A DNA stretch of 64,000 nt from Embleya hyalina (GTDB taxonomy: Bacteria > Actinomycetota > Actinomycetes > Streptomycetales > Streptomycetaceae): NCBI RefSeq assembly GCF_003967355.1, contig NZ_BIFH01000052.1:39634-103633 (forward strand). Reading direction: 5' to 3'. The notes under the pieces are model-generated. The model had not been told where the DNA came from. It made no database searches and was given only the letters and a program-made list of their open reading frames with translations. This document shows, one piece after another, positions 49,925-61,010 of the stretch; within the stretch, counting starts at the first letter, position 1, and every line of letters begins with the position of its first letter. The position numbers and the translations under genes are program-made.

Positions 49925-50659
49925 GTGTTCCTCGGACTCACTCTCCTGTGCGCGTTGCTCGGTTTCGTAGCCGGGCTCGGGCTGCCCCGTCCCATCCATC
50001 TCCTGCTCGCCCGAAGCCCCGGCCCCGGTTCGGTCGGTGGCATCGCCTCGCCCCGTCGTCCGCCGGTCCTGCCCGTCGAGCCGGTGTCGGCCGCGAGCGG
50101 GCGCTTCGGTGCGCTGCCGCTCGCCGCGGTGACCGGGCTCGTGTGCGCCCTCCTCGCCTGGCGCCTCGGGCCCGGCCTCGACCTGCTCGCGTTCCTGGTG
50201 CTCGCCGTCGCGGGGGTCACCCTCGCCGTGGTCGACATGCGCGCCCTGCGGCTGCCCGATCCGGTGCTGCTGGTCACCCTGGCCACCGGCCTGACCCTGC
50301 TCGGCATGGAGTCGCTGGCCCTGGGCGACTTCACCGCCTACCGGCGCGCCCTGCTCGGCGGCGTCACGCTGGCCGGTTACCACCTGTGCCTGGCCGCGCT
50401 CTTCCGCGGCTCCCTGGGCATGGGCGACGTCAAGCTCGCCGGCGTGCTCGGCATACATCTGACCTGGCTCGGCTGGGGCGTGCTGGTCACCGGCGCGTTC
50501 CTGGCCGTGCTGCTCGCGGGGCTGACCGCCGGGGCGCTGATACTCGTGGGCCGAGCGCGCCGGGACAGCCGGCTCCCGTTCGGCCCCTGGCTGCTGCTCG
50601 GCGCGCTCGGCGGCGTGTTGTGCGGCGCCGAGTTGTCCCGATTGCATCTCGCCTGGTGA
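49925..50659 (+). CDS. A24-family prepilin peptidase
   Basis: The 244-residue polytopic protein carries the two aspartates of type IV prepilin peptidases: V-V-D-M-R-A-L-R-L-P-D and G-M-G-D-V-K-L. It lacks the N-terminal methylase and zinc-binding part of the long PilD form, as is usual in actinobacteria. It should cleave leaders of type IV pilin or Flp-type pilins, none of which lie in the window. GTG 49925 is the best start, with GTG 49856 in frame upstream. The gene sits between aroE and aroC as in Streptomyces. Confidence 0.85.
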   Translation: MFLGLTLLCALLGFVAGLGLPRPIHLLLARSPGPGSVGGIASPRRPPVLPVEPVSAASGRFGALPLAAVTGLVCALLAWRLGPGLDLLAFLVLAVAGVTLAVVDMRALRLPDPVLLVTLATGLTLLGMESLALGDFTAYRRALLGGVTLAGYHLCLAALFRGSLGMGDVKLAGVLGIHLTWLGWGVLVTGAFLAVLLAGLTAGALILVGRARRDSRLPFGPWLLLGALGGVLCGAELSRLHLAW

Positions 50660-50844
50660 GACGGCATCGGTTCACGCGGCGCTGTCCGGAAGATGGACGC
50701 GGGGATTGGGGCCCGCCCCGGGCATGAAAGGATTCGGGTGGAGATTCGCCGGGCGGATCCCGTCCGGTGCTGCTCGGTGGATCGTGCCGGACCTCCGTGC
50801 CGCCGTCCGGAGCAGGCACGCGTGACGCGCAAGAAGGAGCATTC

Positions 50845-52029
50845 GTGGGCAACCTACGCTGGCTGACCGCCGGGGAGTCGCACGGCCCCGCACTCGTGGC
50901 CACCCTCGAGGGGCTGCCCGCCGGCGTGCCCGTCACGACCGACCTGGTCGCCGACGCGCTCGCGCGCCGCCGACTGGGCTACGGGCGCGGCGCGCGGATG
51001 AAGTTCGAGCGCGACGAGGTCACCTTCCTCGGCGGCGTCCGGCACGGCCTCACCCAGGGCGGCCCGGTCGCGATCATGGTCGGCAACACCGAGTGGCCCA
51101 AGTGGGAGACGGTCATGTCGGCCGACCCCGTGGACCCGGAGGCGCTGGCCGCGCAGGCCCGCAACGCCGCGCTGACCCGCCCCCGCCCCGGCCACGCCGA
51201 CCTCGCGGGCATGCAGAAGTACGGCTTCGACGAGGCCCGGCCGATCCTGGAGCGGGCCAGCGCCCGGGAGACCGCCGCCCGGGTCGCGCTCGGCGCGGTC
51301 GCCAAGGCGTTCCTGGAGCGCGTCGCCGACATCCGGATCGTCAGCCACGTGGTCGAGTTCGGCGCGGCCAAGGCGCCGGCCGGCGTGTTCCCCGGCCCCG
51401 ACGACACCGCGCGCCTGGACGCCGACCCGGTGCGCTGCTTCGACCCCGAGGCGTCGGCCGCGATGGTCACCGAGGTGGACGACGCGCAGAAGGCCGGCGA
51501 CACGCTCGGCGGCGTGGTCGAGGTGCTCGCCTACGGCCTGCCTCCGGGCCTGGGCAGCCACGTGCACTGGGACCGCCGGCTCGACTCGCGCCTCGCGGGC
51601 GCGCTGATGGGCATCCAGGCGATCAAGGGCGTCGAACTCGGCGACGGCTTCGAATTGGCCCGGGTGCGCGGCTCGAAGGCACACGACGAGATCGTCAACA
51701 CCGCCGACGGCGCGCGCCGCACCTCGCACCGCTCCGGCGGCGTGGAGGGTGGCATGTCCACCGGCGAGGTGCTGCGCGTACGTGCGGCGATGAAGCCGAT
51801 CGCCACCGTGCCCCGCGCCCTGGCCACCTTCGACGTGCGCACGGGCGAGCCGGCCCAGGCCCACCACCAGCGCTCCGATGTCGCGGCGGTGCCCGCCTCG
51901 GGCATCGTGGCCGAGGCGATGGTCGCCCTCGTGCTGGCCGACCTGGTCACCGAGAAGTTCGGCGGCGACTCGGTCGCCGAGACCGCCCGCAACGTGCGCG
52001 GCTACCTGGACGCGCTGGAGATTCGGTAG
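50845..52029 (+). CDS. aroC: Chorismate synthase
   Basis: The 394-residue FMN-dependent enzyme converts EPSP to chorismate. Signature 1 (G-E-S-H-G-P), R-P-G-H-A-D and the C-terminal R-S-D-V-A-A-V-P are visible. GTG 50845 has AAGGAG five bases upstream and gives [13 protein letters not shown]; the in-frame start at 50767 would add 26 residues unlike the family. It heads aroC-aroK-aroB-aroQ. Confidence 0.96.
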   Translation: MGNLRWLTAGESHGPALVATLEGLPAGVPVTTDLVADALARRRLGYGRGARMKFERDEVTFLGGVRHGLTQGGPVAIMVGNTEWPKWETVMSADPVDPEALAAQARNAALTRPRPGHADLAGMQKYGFDEARPILERASARETAARVALGAVAKAFLERVADIRIVSHVVEFGAAKAPAGVFPGPDDTARLDADPVRCFDPEASAAMVTEVDDAQKAGDTLGGVVEVLAYGLPPGLGSHVHWDRRLDSRLAGALMGIQAIKGVELGDGFELARVRGSKAHDEIVNTADGARRTSHRSGGVEGGMSTGEVLRVRAAMKPIATVPRALATFDVRTGEPAQAHHQRSDVAAVPASGIVAEAMVALVLADLVTEKFGGDSVAETARNVRGYLDALEIR

Positions 52030-54197
<2,168 letters not shown>

Positions 54198-54207
54198 GCA
54201 CCACTCC

Positions 54208-54245
54208 CGCCCGGGGCGTCACCCACGTGGGTGACACCCCGGGCG
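54208..54245. terminator. Bidirectional terminator after aroQ
   Basis: A 17-bp stem with one mismatch (54208-54224 with 54229-54245) closes on ACGT, 11 bases after the aroQ stop and 23 bases beyond the stop of the convergent gene. Confidence 0.8.
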
Positions 54246-54268
54246 GAGCCGCCGCGCCTCGCGGCACC

Positions 54269-56263
54269 TCACCCGAGCAACCGCCCGATCGCCGTCGCCA
54301 CCTCCGGGTGCCCCAGATACGCGCCGATGTCGTGCGCGCGATCGAGCGGATTGGCCACCGAGCACTCCGCCGCCAGCCCACTCCAGTCGTCCGCCAGCGG
54401 GCACCCGATCGCGACCGGATCGGTCCGGCACCACGCGTTCAACCACGGCCCCGCGATCGGCGGCAGATGCGGCCCGCCGATCCGCAGCCGCGAGTAGACG
54501 GTGTCCATCCCCAGCGGGCTGCCCACGGTGATCAACCCGGCCACCGGCACCGCCGGCCCCAGCCGGGTCAGCAGATCCATCGCCACCACCGTGCCCAGGC
54601 TGTGCGCGACCAGCACCACCGGACCGTCGGCGGGCATCCCGGCCAGCACCTGGTCGAGCACGGCCGTGCGCGTGTCGTCCTGATCCAGGTAGGCCGCGAC
54701 GTCCTTGAACGCGGCCTTGATCACCAGCCGGTCCACCCCGGTGTGCGCGGCGATCCAGCCCAGCGGCTCACGCGTGGTGCGCACCACGTGGTCCCAGATG
54801 CTCTCGGTCGCCGGCTCGGCCGCCTCCGGAGGGGGCATGCCCGCCCGGCGCGCGGCCTCGTCGAGCAGGCGGTCGTACAACTCCCGCGCCGACGCGGACA
54901 GCGGCGCCTCGCCGGGCAGCGCCGACTCCATCACCTGCACGAGCCGGTCGCCGTAATAGGGGAACCACACGTCGGCCGGATCGATGGTCGGCAGCCCCGC
55001 CAGGGTCAGCCCGCTGTTCAGCCCCGCCGCCCAACCGCGCCGCAACTCGTCCGGATCGCGCCCCTGCTGACTGCGCCCGTGTACGAACACCAGACGCAGC
55101 CGGCCCCCGAACGCCTCCGGCCGCCCGGTCGCCCCGGCGACCGGAACCGCCTCGGTGACCTCGATCGGCGGCCGGGGAGCGGGCACCGTGGACAGCAGCG
55201 CCGGCGCCGAGCCCAGGCCCGAGCCGGGACCCAACTCGGCGAGCAGCGCCCGCTGCGCGTCGCCCGTGGTCAGCGCCGCGAGGCGGGCCAGGATTACGCT
55301 GATCCGCACCCCCTCGTTGGCGATCCACTTGATCTCGGCCTGCCCCTGCTCGGGCCGCCACGGCTGATCGTGCAGGTTCAGCACGGCCCCGGACGCGTCG
55401 TGCGCGGGCACCCCGCTGTGATGCAGCGCGACCGTCTCCCACTGGTCGTTGAACACCGGCGAGCCGGAATTGCCCGGCTCGGTGTCGGTCTCGTACTGGA
55501 GGAAGTCGTCGAAGCGCTGGGTGAAGCGGTTCTGCCGGATGGCGATCTCCTTGAGCCGCCCGTCCGGGTGACCGATCACGTTCACCGGATCGCCGATCAC
55601 CAGCTTGCCCTCGGCCGCGAGCAGCCACAGATGCCCGAAGACCTGCCCCGCCGGCCGCCCGTCGCCGCCCGGCCGCAGCGCCACCAGGGCGAAGTCCAGG
55701 TCCTCGTCGGTCAGGAACAGCGTGTCTGGATCCGGCGTGAAGCGGGTGGTGTGCGCGGGCAGGTCGTTGTCGATGCCCATCTCCGCGCCGAACTCGGCGA
55801 ACGCGCCGCGCGCGGTCGCCGCGTCGGGGAAGACGTGATGGTTGGTCAGCAACAGGCTCGGCGAGACCAGGAAGCCGGTGGCCTGGGGTTGCACCGGGCC
55901 GCCGGTGGAGTACCAGATCCGTGCCACGCACGCGGCGGCGCGCATGCCGCGGGCGAGGAAGTTCAGGCTCTGCAGATCGTTGGTGGCGCCGATGATGCGC
56001 TCGGCGAGTCCGGGCCCGCTCTCCTGCGGCGACGTGGCCAGCAGCACCTGCCCGGGCACCTCGTGCTGCTCCACCAGCCGGGCCGCGCGTAATTGCAGCC
56101 GGTGGTCGTCGTCCGGGAATCGCCGACCGTCGGCGCGCCGCGCCTCGATCGTGGACCGATCCGCCTCGGCCGCCGCGTAGCGCGCCGCGGCGGCGCGCAG
56201 TCTGCCCACCAGCCGCTCGTCCGCCGCCGATGTGGCAGTTCCGTCATTTCCACTGATTTCCAC
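54269..56263 (-). CDS. Trypsin-like serine protease fused to an alpha/beta hydrolase
   Basis: The 664-residue cytoplasmic-looking protein has three parts. Residues 1-115 are helical and end in N-D-L-Q-S-L-N-F-L-A-R-G. Residues about 115-330 form a trypsin-like domain with H143 (L-L-T-N-H-H-V-F), D190 (L-D-F-A-L-V) and S266 (G-N-S-G-S-P-V). Residues about 385-664 form an alpha/beta hydrolase with V-F-V-H-G, nucleophile S555 in A-H-S-L-G and candidate acid/base D615 and H644. No signal peptide or membrane span is seen. The GTG at 56263 has a G-rich site nine bases upstream. It stands alone between aroQ and pepQ. Proteases of this type often feed effector domains in bacterial conflict systems; that role is inference. 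Confidence 0.8.
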   Translation of the reverse strand: MEISGNDGTATSAADERLVGRLRAAAARYAAAEADRSTIEARRADGRRFPDDDHRLQLRAARLVEQHEVPGQVLLATSPQESGPGLAERIIGATNDLQSLNFLARGMRAAACVARIWYSTGGPVQPQATGFLVSPSLLLTNHHVFPDAATARGAFAEFGAEMGIDNDLPAHTTRFTPDPDTLFLTDEDLDFALVALRPGGDGRPAGQVFGHLWLLAAEGKLVIGDPVNVIGHPDGRLKEIAIRQNRFTQRFDDFLQYETDTEPGNSGSPVFNDQWETVALHHSGVPAHDASGAVLNLHDQPWRPEQGQAEIKWIANEGVRISVILARLAALTTGDAQRALLAELGPGSGLGSAPALLSTVPAPRPPIEVTEAVPVAGATGRPEAFGGRLRLVFVHGRSQQGRDPDELRRGWAAGLNSGLTLAGLPTIDPADVWFPYYGDRLVQVMESALPGEAPLSASARELYDRLLDEAARRAGMPPPEAAEPATESIWDHVVRTTREPLGWIAAHTGVDRLVIKAAFKDVAAYLDQDDTRTAVLDQVLAGMPADGPVVLVAHSLGTVVAMDLLTRLGPAVPVAGLITVGSPLGMDTVYSRLRIGGPHLPPIAGPWLNAWCRTDPVAIGCPLADDWSGLAAECSVANPLDRAHDIGAYLGHPEVATAIGRLLG

Positions 56264-56462
56264 TGAAGCCCACCCCCTCGCAGGAAGGGTAGAACCGGGC
56301 CCGGGCCGCTGTCCGGATATCGGGCGATTGCGTTGGTCGGAGCCCGCGGGATCACCCGTCCGAGCCCGCGGGAGGCCCGGCGCCGACCTGCGGGACCCCC
56401 GGCCGGAGCCCGAAGGATGCAGTTCCGCCGAGTCACACCGGGCTACCCCCACCTCACGGGAC

Positions 56463-56468
56463 TACGCT
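56463..56468 (+). promoter_or_regulatory. Putative -10 box of a leaderless pepQ transcript
   Basis: TACGCT is followed by six bases and the pepQ ATG. No ribosome site precedes the ATG. Confidence 0.45.
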
Positions 56469-56474
56469 GTTCCC

Positions 56475-57602
56475 ATGCCCGAGGCCCATGATCGACGCCG
56501 TGATCGACTGCGTTCCCGCCTGGCCGGTGCCGGCGCCGACGTCGCCCTGATCACCAACCTCGTCAACGTGCGATACCTGACCGGGTTCACCGGCTCCAAC
56601 GCCGCGCTGCTCGTGTACACGCCGGGCGCGCCGGGCGAGGGGGCCGGCTCGGGCGCGGTGTTGTGCACCGACAGCCGCTACGCGGCCCAGGCGGCCGAGG
56701 AGTCGCCGGGCGTCGAACTGCTGGTCGAGCGGGCCTGCGCGCAGGCGCTGACCACCCGCGCCGCGCGCTCCGGCGCGGTCCGCCTGGCCATCGAGGAGCA
56801 GCACGTCACGGTCGAGCTGTACCGCGCGCTGGGCCGGGTGCTGGCCGAGGAGAGCGCCGCCGGGGAGCTGGTCGCCCTGGGCCGGGTGGTCGAGGACCTG
56901 CGTCGGGTCAAGGATCCGGAGGAGATCGCCGCGCTGCGGATCGCCTGTGAGATCGGTGACCGGGCGCTGGGCGAGATGATCGAGTCGATCCTGGTCGGCC
57001 GGACCGAGCGGCACATCGCGATGGAGCTGGAGCGGCGGATGGCCGACCACGGCGCCGACGCGGTGGCCTTTCCCACGGTGGTGGCCACGGGGCCGAACTC
57101 GGCGATCCCGCACCACGATCCCGGGGACCGCCGGGTCGAGGACGGCGACTTCCTCAAGATCGACTTCGGTGCGCGCTACCGCGGCTACCACGGCGACATG
57201 ACCCGCACGTTCGTGATCGGCACCGAGCCCGCGGCCTGGCAGCAGGAGATCTACGGTGTGGTCTTCGCCGCCCAGAAGGCGGGCCGCGAGGCGCTGGCGC
57301 CGGGGGTCGAGGCGGTCGTGGTGGACAAGGCCGCGCGCGATGTGATCGCGCAGGCCGGCTACCTGGACTTCTTCGGACACGGCCTCGGACACGGCGTCGG
57401 TCTGGAGATCCACGAGGACCCGCATCTGGGTCCGACGGCGACCGGTAAGCTGGACGCTTGCATGCCGGTCACCGTCGAACCGGGGATCTATCTCCCGGGC
57501 CGCGGCGGTGTCCGCATCGAGGACACCCTTGTGGTTCGTCCGCTCGAAGACGGCGGGCCCGAGCTACTCACCATCACGACCAAGGAATTGCTCGTCCTGT
57601 AG
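56475..57602 (+). CDS. pepQ: Xaa-Pro aminopeptidase/dipeptidase (M24B)
   Basis: The 375-residue peptidase has a creatinase-like N-terminal domain (N-V-R-Y-L-T-G-F-T-G-S-N) and a pita-bread catalytic domain. Metal ligands are visible in K-I-D-F-G-A, H-G-D-M-T-R-T, G-H-G-L-G-H-G-V-G-L-E-I-H-E and V-E-P-G-I-Y. It releases residues next to proline from peptides. The ATG follows a -10-like hexamer by six bases. In mycobacteria and Streptomyces, pepQ directly precedes efp, as here. Confidence 0.92.
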   Translation: MPEAHDRRRDRLRSRLAGAGADVALITNLVNVRYLTGFTGSNAALLVYTPGAPGEGAGSGAVLCTDSRYAAQAAEESPGVELLVERACAQALTTRAARSGAVRLAIEEQHVTVELYRALGRVLAEESAAGELVALGRVVEDLRRVKDPEEIAALRIACEIGDRALGEMIESILVGRTERHIAMELERRMADHGADAVAFPTVVATGPNSAIPHHDPGDRRVEDGDFLKIDFGARYRGYHGDMTRTFVIGTEPAAWQQEIYGVVFAAQKAGREALAPGVEAVVVDKAARDVIAQAGYLDFFGHGLGHGVGLEIHEDPHLGPTATGKLDACMPVTVEPGIYLPGRGGVRIEDTLVVRPLEDGGPELLTITTKELLVL

Positions 57603-57674
57603 CGGGCCGGTGCCCGCCGCCTCGTCCGACGAGCGAGAATCCGGTCCCAGAAGCACGCAGGAGACACCACACTC

Positions 57675-58241
57675 GTGGCCACGACCAACGACCTGAAGAA
57701 CGGCATGGTGCTCAAGCTCGACAACGGCCAGCTCTGGTCCGTCGTCGAGTTCCAGCACGTCAAGCCCGGCAAGGGCGGCGCGTTCGTTCGTACGAAGCTC
57801 AAGCATGTCCTCTCCGGCAAGGTCGTGGACAAGACCTTCAACGCCGGCACGAAGGTCGAGACGGCCACCGTGGACAAGCGCGGCATGCAGTTCTCGTACA
57901 AGGACGGCTCCGACTTCGTGTTCATGGACACGGACACCTACGAGCAGCTGCCGATCTCGCCCGAGACCGTCGGCGACGCCGCCAACTACCTGCTCGAGGG
58001 CTTCGACGCGACCGTCGCGATCTACGAGGGCGCCGCGCTCTACGTCGAGCTGCCGGCCTCGGTCGAACTGCTCATCGAGTACACCGAGCCGGGTGTCCAG
58101 GGCGACCGCTCCACCGGTGGCACCAAGCCCGCGAAGCTGGAGACCGGCTTCGAGATCGCGGTTCCGCTCTTCATCACCACGGGCGAGAAGGTCAAGGTCG
58201 ACACCCGTTCCGGTGACTACCTGGGCCGCGTGAACAGCTAG
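57675..58241 (+). CDS. efp: Elongation factor P
   Basis: The 188-residue protein relieves ribosomes stalled at proline runs. It has the three OB-like domains, with K33 at the tip of the loop K-P-G-K-G-G-A-F, the position modified in some bacteria. No modification enzyme gene is seen here. The GTG lies 14 bases after GGAGA. Its TAG overlaps the GTG of nusB by one base. Confidence 0.96.
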   Translation: MATTNDLKNGMVLKLDNGQLWSVVEFQHVKPGKGGAFVRTKLKHVLSGKVVDKTFNAGTKVETATVDKRGMQFSYKDGSDFVFMDTDTYEQLPISPETVGDAANYLLEGFDATVAIYEGAALYVELPASVELLIEYTEPGVQGDRSTGGTKPAKLETGFEIAVPLFITTGEKVKVDTRSGDYLGRVNS

Positions 58242-58669
58242 TGGCCGGTGCCCGCAGCAAGACCCGGAAGCGCGCGCTGCAGATCCTGTTCGAGGCCGAC
58301 CAGCGCGGTGTCGATCCGGTGACCATCCTCGCGGACTGGGTCGGCCGCTTCCGGGCCGACAAGGCGGAGCCGCAGGTCGCCGAATACACGATGCGGCTGG
58401 TCGAGGGCGTCCAGGAACACCGCAAGCGCATCGACGACCTGATCGGCACCTACGCCGTGGGGTGGACGCTGGACCGGATGCCCGGCGTGGACCGCAACGT
58501 CCTGCGCCTGGGTATCTACGAACTGCTCTGGGAGAGCGACGTCCCCGACGTCGTGGCCATCGACGAGGCGGTCGAGCTCGCCAAGGAATACTCCACGGAC
58601 GAGTCGCCGGCCTTCGTCAACGGCCTGTTGGCCCGGATAAAGGATCTCAAGCCGACGCTGCTGCGCTAG
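58241..58669 (+). CDS. nusB: Transcription antitermination protein NusB
   Basis: The 142-residue all-helical protein binds boxA RNA with S10 during rRNA antitermination. Family segments R-K-R-A-L-Q-I-L-F-E-A-D, D-R-N-V-L-R-L-G-I-Y-E-L and V-A-I-D-E-A-V-E-L-A-K-E-Y are present. The GTG overlaps the efp stop. A long terminator follows. The bldD-type regulator that I recall after nusB in Streptomyces is not here. Confidence 0.95.
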   Translation: MAGARSKTRKRALQILFEADQRGVDPVTILADWVGRFRADKAEPQVAEYTMRLVEGVQEHRKRIDDLIGTYAVGWTLDRMPGVDRNVLRLGIYELLWESDVPDVVAIDEAVELAKEYSTDESPAFVNGLLARIKDLKPTLLR

Positions 58670-58685
58670 CGTCCGCCGCCGGACC

Positions 58686-58724
58686 CGTCGAGCCGCCCAC
58701 CCCGCCCGGGTGGGCGGCTCGACG
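58686..58724 (+). terminator. Terminator after nusB
   Basis: A perfect 17-bp stem (58686-58702 with 58708-58724) with a five-base loop begins 16 bases after the nusB stop. Confidence 0.85.
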
Positions 58725-58769
58725 CGTTCGTGCCGGCCCGGATGAGGCGGCCGATTTCCCGTACCGATA

Positions 58770-59144
58770 ATGAAGATCATGAAATCCGATCGAAAGGGCT
58801 CCCGGCTGCGGGAGATCGGCGACGAGCCCGATTATCGGTTCACCCTCGCCAACGAACGCACGTTCCTGGCCTGGATCCGCACCGCGCTCTCCCTGCTCGC
58901 GGGCGGGGTGGCGGTGGTGCAGCTGGTGCCGGACCTGGCCCCGCGGGCGCAGCGTCTGGTGCTCGGGCTGGCCCTGGTCGGTTTGGCGCTCACCCTGTCG
59001 GCCACCGCGTACCGGCGTTGGTACCGGATCGAGCGGGCCATGCGGCTGGGTCGCGCGCTGCCGTTCTCCGCGTTGCCGCTGGTGGTGTCGGTGGGCCTGG
59101 TGATCGTGATCGTGGTGAGCGTCGTGCTCATGCTCGTGTCCTGA
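58770..59144 (+). CDS. DUF202 (YidH-like) membrane protein
   Basis: The 124-residue protein has the family motif L-A-N-E-R-T-F-L-A-W-I-R-T-A-L-S-L-L (27-44) and three membrane spans. Function unknown. ATG 58770 and ATG 58779 are both possible; no clear ribosome site precedes either. The stop overlaps the ATG of a second DUF202 gene (TGATG), so the two probably form a heteromeric pair. Confidence 0.85.
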   Translation: MKIMKSDRKGSRLREIGDEPDYRFTLANERTFLAWIRTALSLLAGGVAVVQLVPDLAPRAQRLVLGLALVGLALTLSATAYRRWYRIERAMRLGRALPFSALPLVVSVGLVIVIVVSVVLMLVS

Positions 59145-59488
59145 TGGCCCGCACCGTCCCGCTGCCGGGCGCGCCCCTGGATCCGGGGCTGCAGCCCGAG
59201 CGCACCCGGATGGCGTGGTCGCGCACCTCGCTGGCGTTCGTCGCGAACGGGGCGCTGCTGGTACGGGCCGGTCACGTGCCGGGGCGCTGGTGGTTCATGC
59301 TGCCGGGCTTCGCGGTGATGGCGGCCGGCTTCGGGGTGTACGTGGTGGGGCTGCTGCGGCATCGACAGGTCGACCACGCGGTTCGGGGCGGCGGCGCCGC
59401 GGTCGGTGATCGGGCGATTCGCGCGACGCTGCTGACGGTGCTGGCGGCGTGTGTGCTGGCGGCGGTGGTGCTGGTCGGCCGGCCCTGA
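59144..59488 (+). CDS. DUF202 membrane protein, short paralogue
   Basis: This 114-residue protein has L-Q-P-E-R-T-R-M-A-W-S-R-T-S-L-A-F, the DUF202 motif, followed by three spans. It overlaps the upstream DUF202 gene by one base. Tandem pairs of this type are common in actinobacteria. Function unknown. Confidence 0.8.
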   Translation: MARTVPLPGAPLDPGLQPERTRMAWSRTSLAFVANGALLVRAGHVPGRWWFMLPGFAVMAAGFGVYVVGLLRHRQVDHAVRGGGAAVGDRAIRATLLTVLAACVLAAVVLVGRP

Positions 59489-59532
59489 CGGAGCCCTTGT
59501 CGGCGGCGTGGGTCGCGGCGAGAATGCGCGCC

Positions 59533-60285
59533 ATGACGACCGACGATCTCGGCATCCGTGGATTCGCCCGTGGCACCGATCGGTACGAGCGGGCGCGACC
59601 GTCCTATTCGAACGAGGCGATGGATCATCTGTGCGCCGGCGCGGGGATCGGGCCGGGCACCGCGGTGCTCGACCTGGCCGCCGGTACCGGCAAGTTGACC
59701 CGGTTGCTGGCCGAGCGCGGGGCGCGGGTGAGCGCGGTGGAGCCGTCGGCCGCGATGCGCGAGACGTTCGCCCGGATGGTCGAGGGGGTGCCGGTGCTGG
59801 CCGGCACCGCGGAGTCGATACCGCTGCCGGACGGCGCGGTCGACGTGGTCACCGTCGCCCAGGCGTTCCACTGGTTCGAGCCGGAGCCGGCGCTGCGCGA
59901 GATCGCGCGGGTGTTGCGACCGGGCGGGGTGCTGGCGCTGCTGTGGAACGAGCGGGATCAGGAGAACGCGCTGGTGGACCGGCTGTACGAGGTGGCCGAG
60001 TGGCCGTTCGGCGGCCTGCGCGACTACCGCCCGGCGGTCGCCCGCAGCCCCTGGTTCGAGCCCGCGGAGCGGACCCTGTTCCGGCGCCGCGAGTCGCTGA
60101 CGCACGACGCGATCGTGGAGCGGATCGCCACGTTCAGCTACGTGACCGCGATGGGGGACCGGCAGCGCGGCGAAATGCTGGCGCGGGTACGGGAGTTCGT
60201 CGGGGAGTACGCCGAGCCGGTGGAACTGGCCCATGTCACCGACACCTACCTGGCCCGGCGCCGGGAGCTGCCGGCGCCGCGGTGA
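59533..60285 (+). CDS. Class I SAM-dependent methyltransferase
   Basis: The 250-residue protein shows motif I V-L-D-L-A-A-G-T-G-K-L-T, an acidic residue at the end of strand 2 (V-S-A-V-E-P-S), the D-V-V-T-V-A-Q-A-F-H-W-F segment and the post-motif V-L-R-P-G-G-V-L-A-L. This fits the Methyltransf_11 group acting on small molecules; the substrate is unknown. ATG 59533 is chosen, with ATG 59524 possible. It converges on the MarR gene with 12 bases between stops. Confidence 0.82.
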   Translation: MTTDDLGIRGFARGTDRYERARPSYSNEAMDHLCAGAGIGPGTAVLDLAAGTGKLTRLLAERGARVSAVEPSAAMRETFARMVEGVPVLAGTAESIPLPDGAVDVVTVAQAFHWFEPEPALREIARVLRPGGVLALLWNERDQENALVDRLYEVAEWPFGGLRDYRPAVARSPWFEPAERTLFRRRESLTHDAIVERIATFSYVTAMGDRQRGEMLARVREFVGEYAEPVELAHVTDTYLARRRELPAPR

Positions 60286-60297
60286 GGGCGCCGCGGC

Positions 60298-60798
60298 CTA
60301 CAGGCTGCGGGCGTCGCGCCACCACCACGCCTGGCTGAGGTTGTCGGGCAGTTCGCCGGAGGCGCCGAGTTGGCGCATGCCGGCGCGCAGGCCGTCCTTG
60401 AGCACCTCGACCCCGTCGTCGCCGACCGCCTTGGTCCAGGCGCCCTGGATCCAGGACAGCTCGGCCCAGATCACCCGCAGGCACTCGCGGCCGCGTTCGG
60501 TGAGGGTGATCCGGCGGGCGCGGCGGTCGGCGGGGTCGGGCCTGCGGTCGACGTAGCCGTGGCGGGCCAGGTGCGAGACCACCTCGCCGGCCGACTGCTT
60601 GGTCATGCCGAGTCGGCGACCGAGTTCGGTGGCGGTGGTGCCGTCCTCGCCGATCAGGGTCAGCGCGAAGCCGTGCGTGGGCCGGATCTCGTCGAAACCC
60701 GCGGCCGTCATGCGGTCGGAGAACAGTTGACTGATCCCACGCACGGCGGTGACCAGCAACGTCACCAGTTCGGGCCCGGAGGAGGTGTCTTGCTGCAC
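60298..60798 (-). CDS. MarR-family transcriptional regulator
   Basis: The 166-residue winged-helix protein carries the MarR core: T-A-T-E-L-G-R-R-L-G-M-T-K-Q-S-A-G (recognition helix) and the wing D-R-R-P-D-P-A-D-R-R-A-R-R-I-T-L-T. GTG 60798 is preferred over ATG 60894. It lies six bases after a TATTCT box, and the longer form would place a hairpin and the promoter inside the gene. A palindrome over the start suggests autoregulation. The exporter gene upstream on the same strand is a possible target. Confidence 0.82.
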   Translation of the reverse strand: MQQDTSSGPELVTLLVTAVRGISQLFSDRMTAAGFDEIRPTHGFALTLIGEDGTTATELGRRLGMTKQSAGEVVSHLARHGYVDRRPDPADRRARRITLTERGRECLRVIWAELSWIQGAWTKAVGDDGVEVLKDGLRAGMRQLGASGELPDNLSQAWWWRDARSL

Positions 60799-60799
60799 G

Positions 60800-60813
60800 A
60801 GGTAAGAATACCT
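60800..60813. promoter_or_regulatory. Putative MarR operator overlapping its -10 box
   Basis: AGGTA-AGAA-TACCT is a 14-bp inverted repeat overlapping the minus-strand TATTCT (60805-60810) and ending two bases before the GTG. It would allow autorepression and suggests a leaderless transcript. Confidence 0.45.
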
Positions 60814-60839
60814 GTCTAATTTGCCGGGGAAACCCACGA

Positions 60840-60869
60840 CGCCGTCCCCGACCGAGGTCGGGGACGGCG
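60840..60869 (-). terminator. Terminator between the MFS and MarR genes
   Basis: A perfect 12-bp stem (60840-60851 with 60858-60869) with a six-base loop lies downstream of the exporter gene and upstream of the MarR start on the minus strand. Confidence 0.7.
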
Positions 60870-61010
60870 CGCCGGTCGAATGACCATTACCCATGGATCA
60901 TGCCGTAGCGGCCCGCCCGGGGAGGGGACGGCGTGCCGCTCGGGTGTCGTGTCCGGCCGACGGCGCGCGGATCACGTGCCCAAGCCCGCCTCCGTGCGGG
61001 CGCCTTCGGG

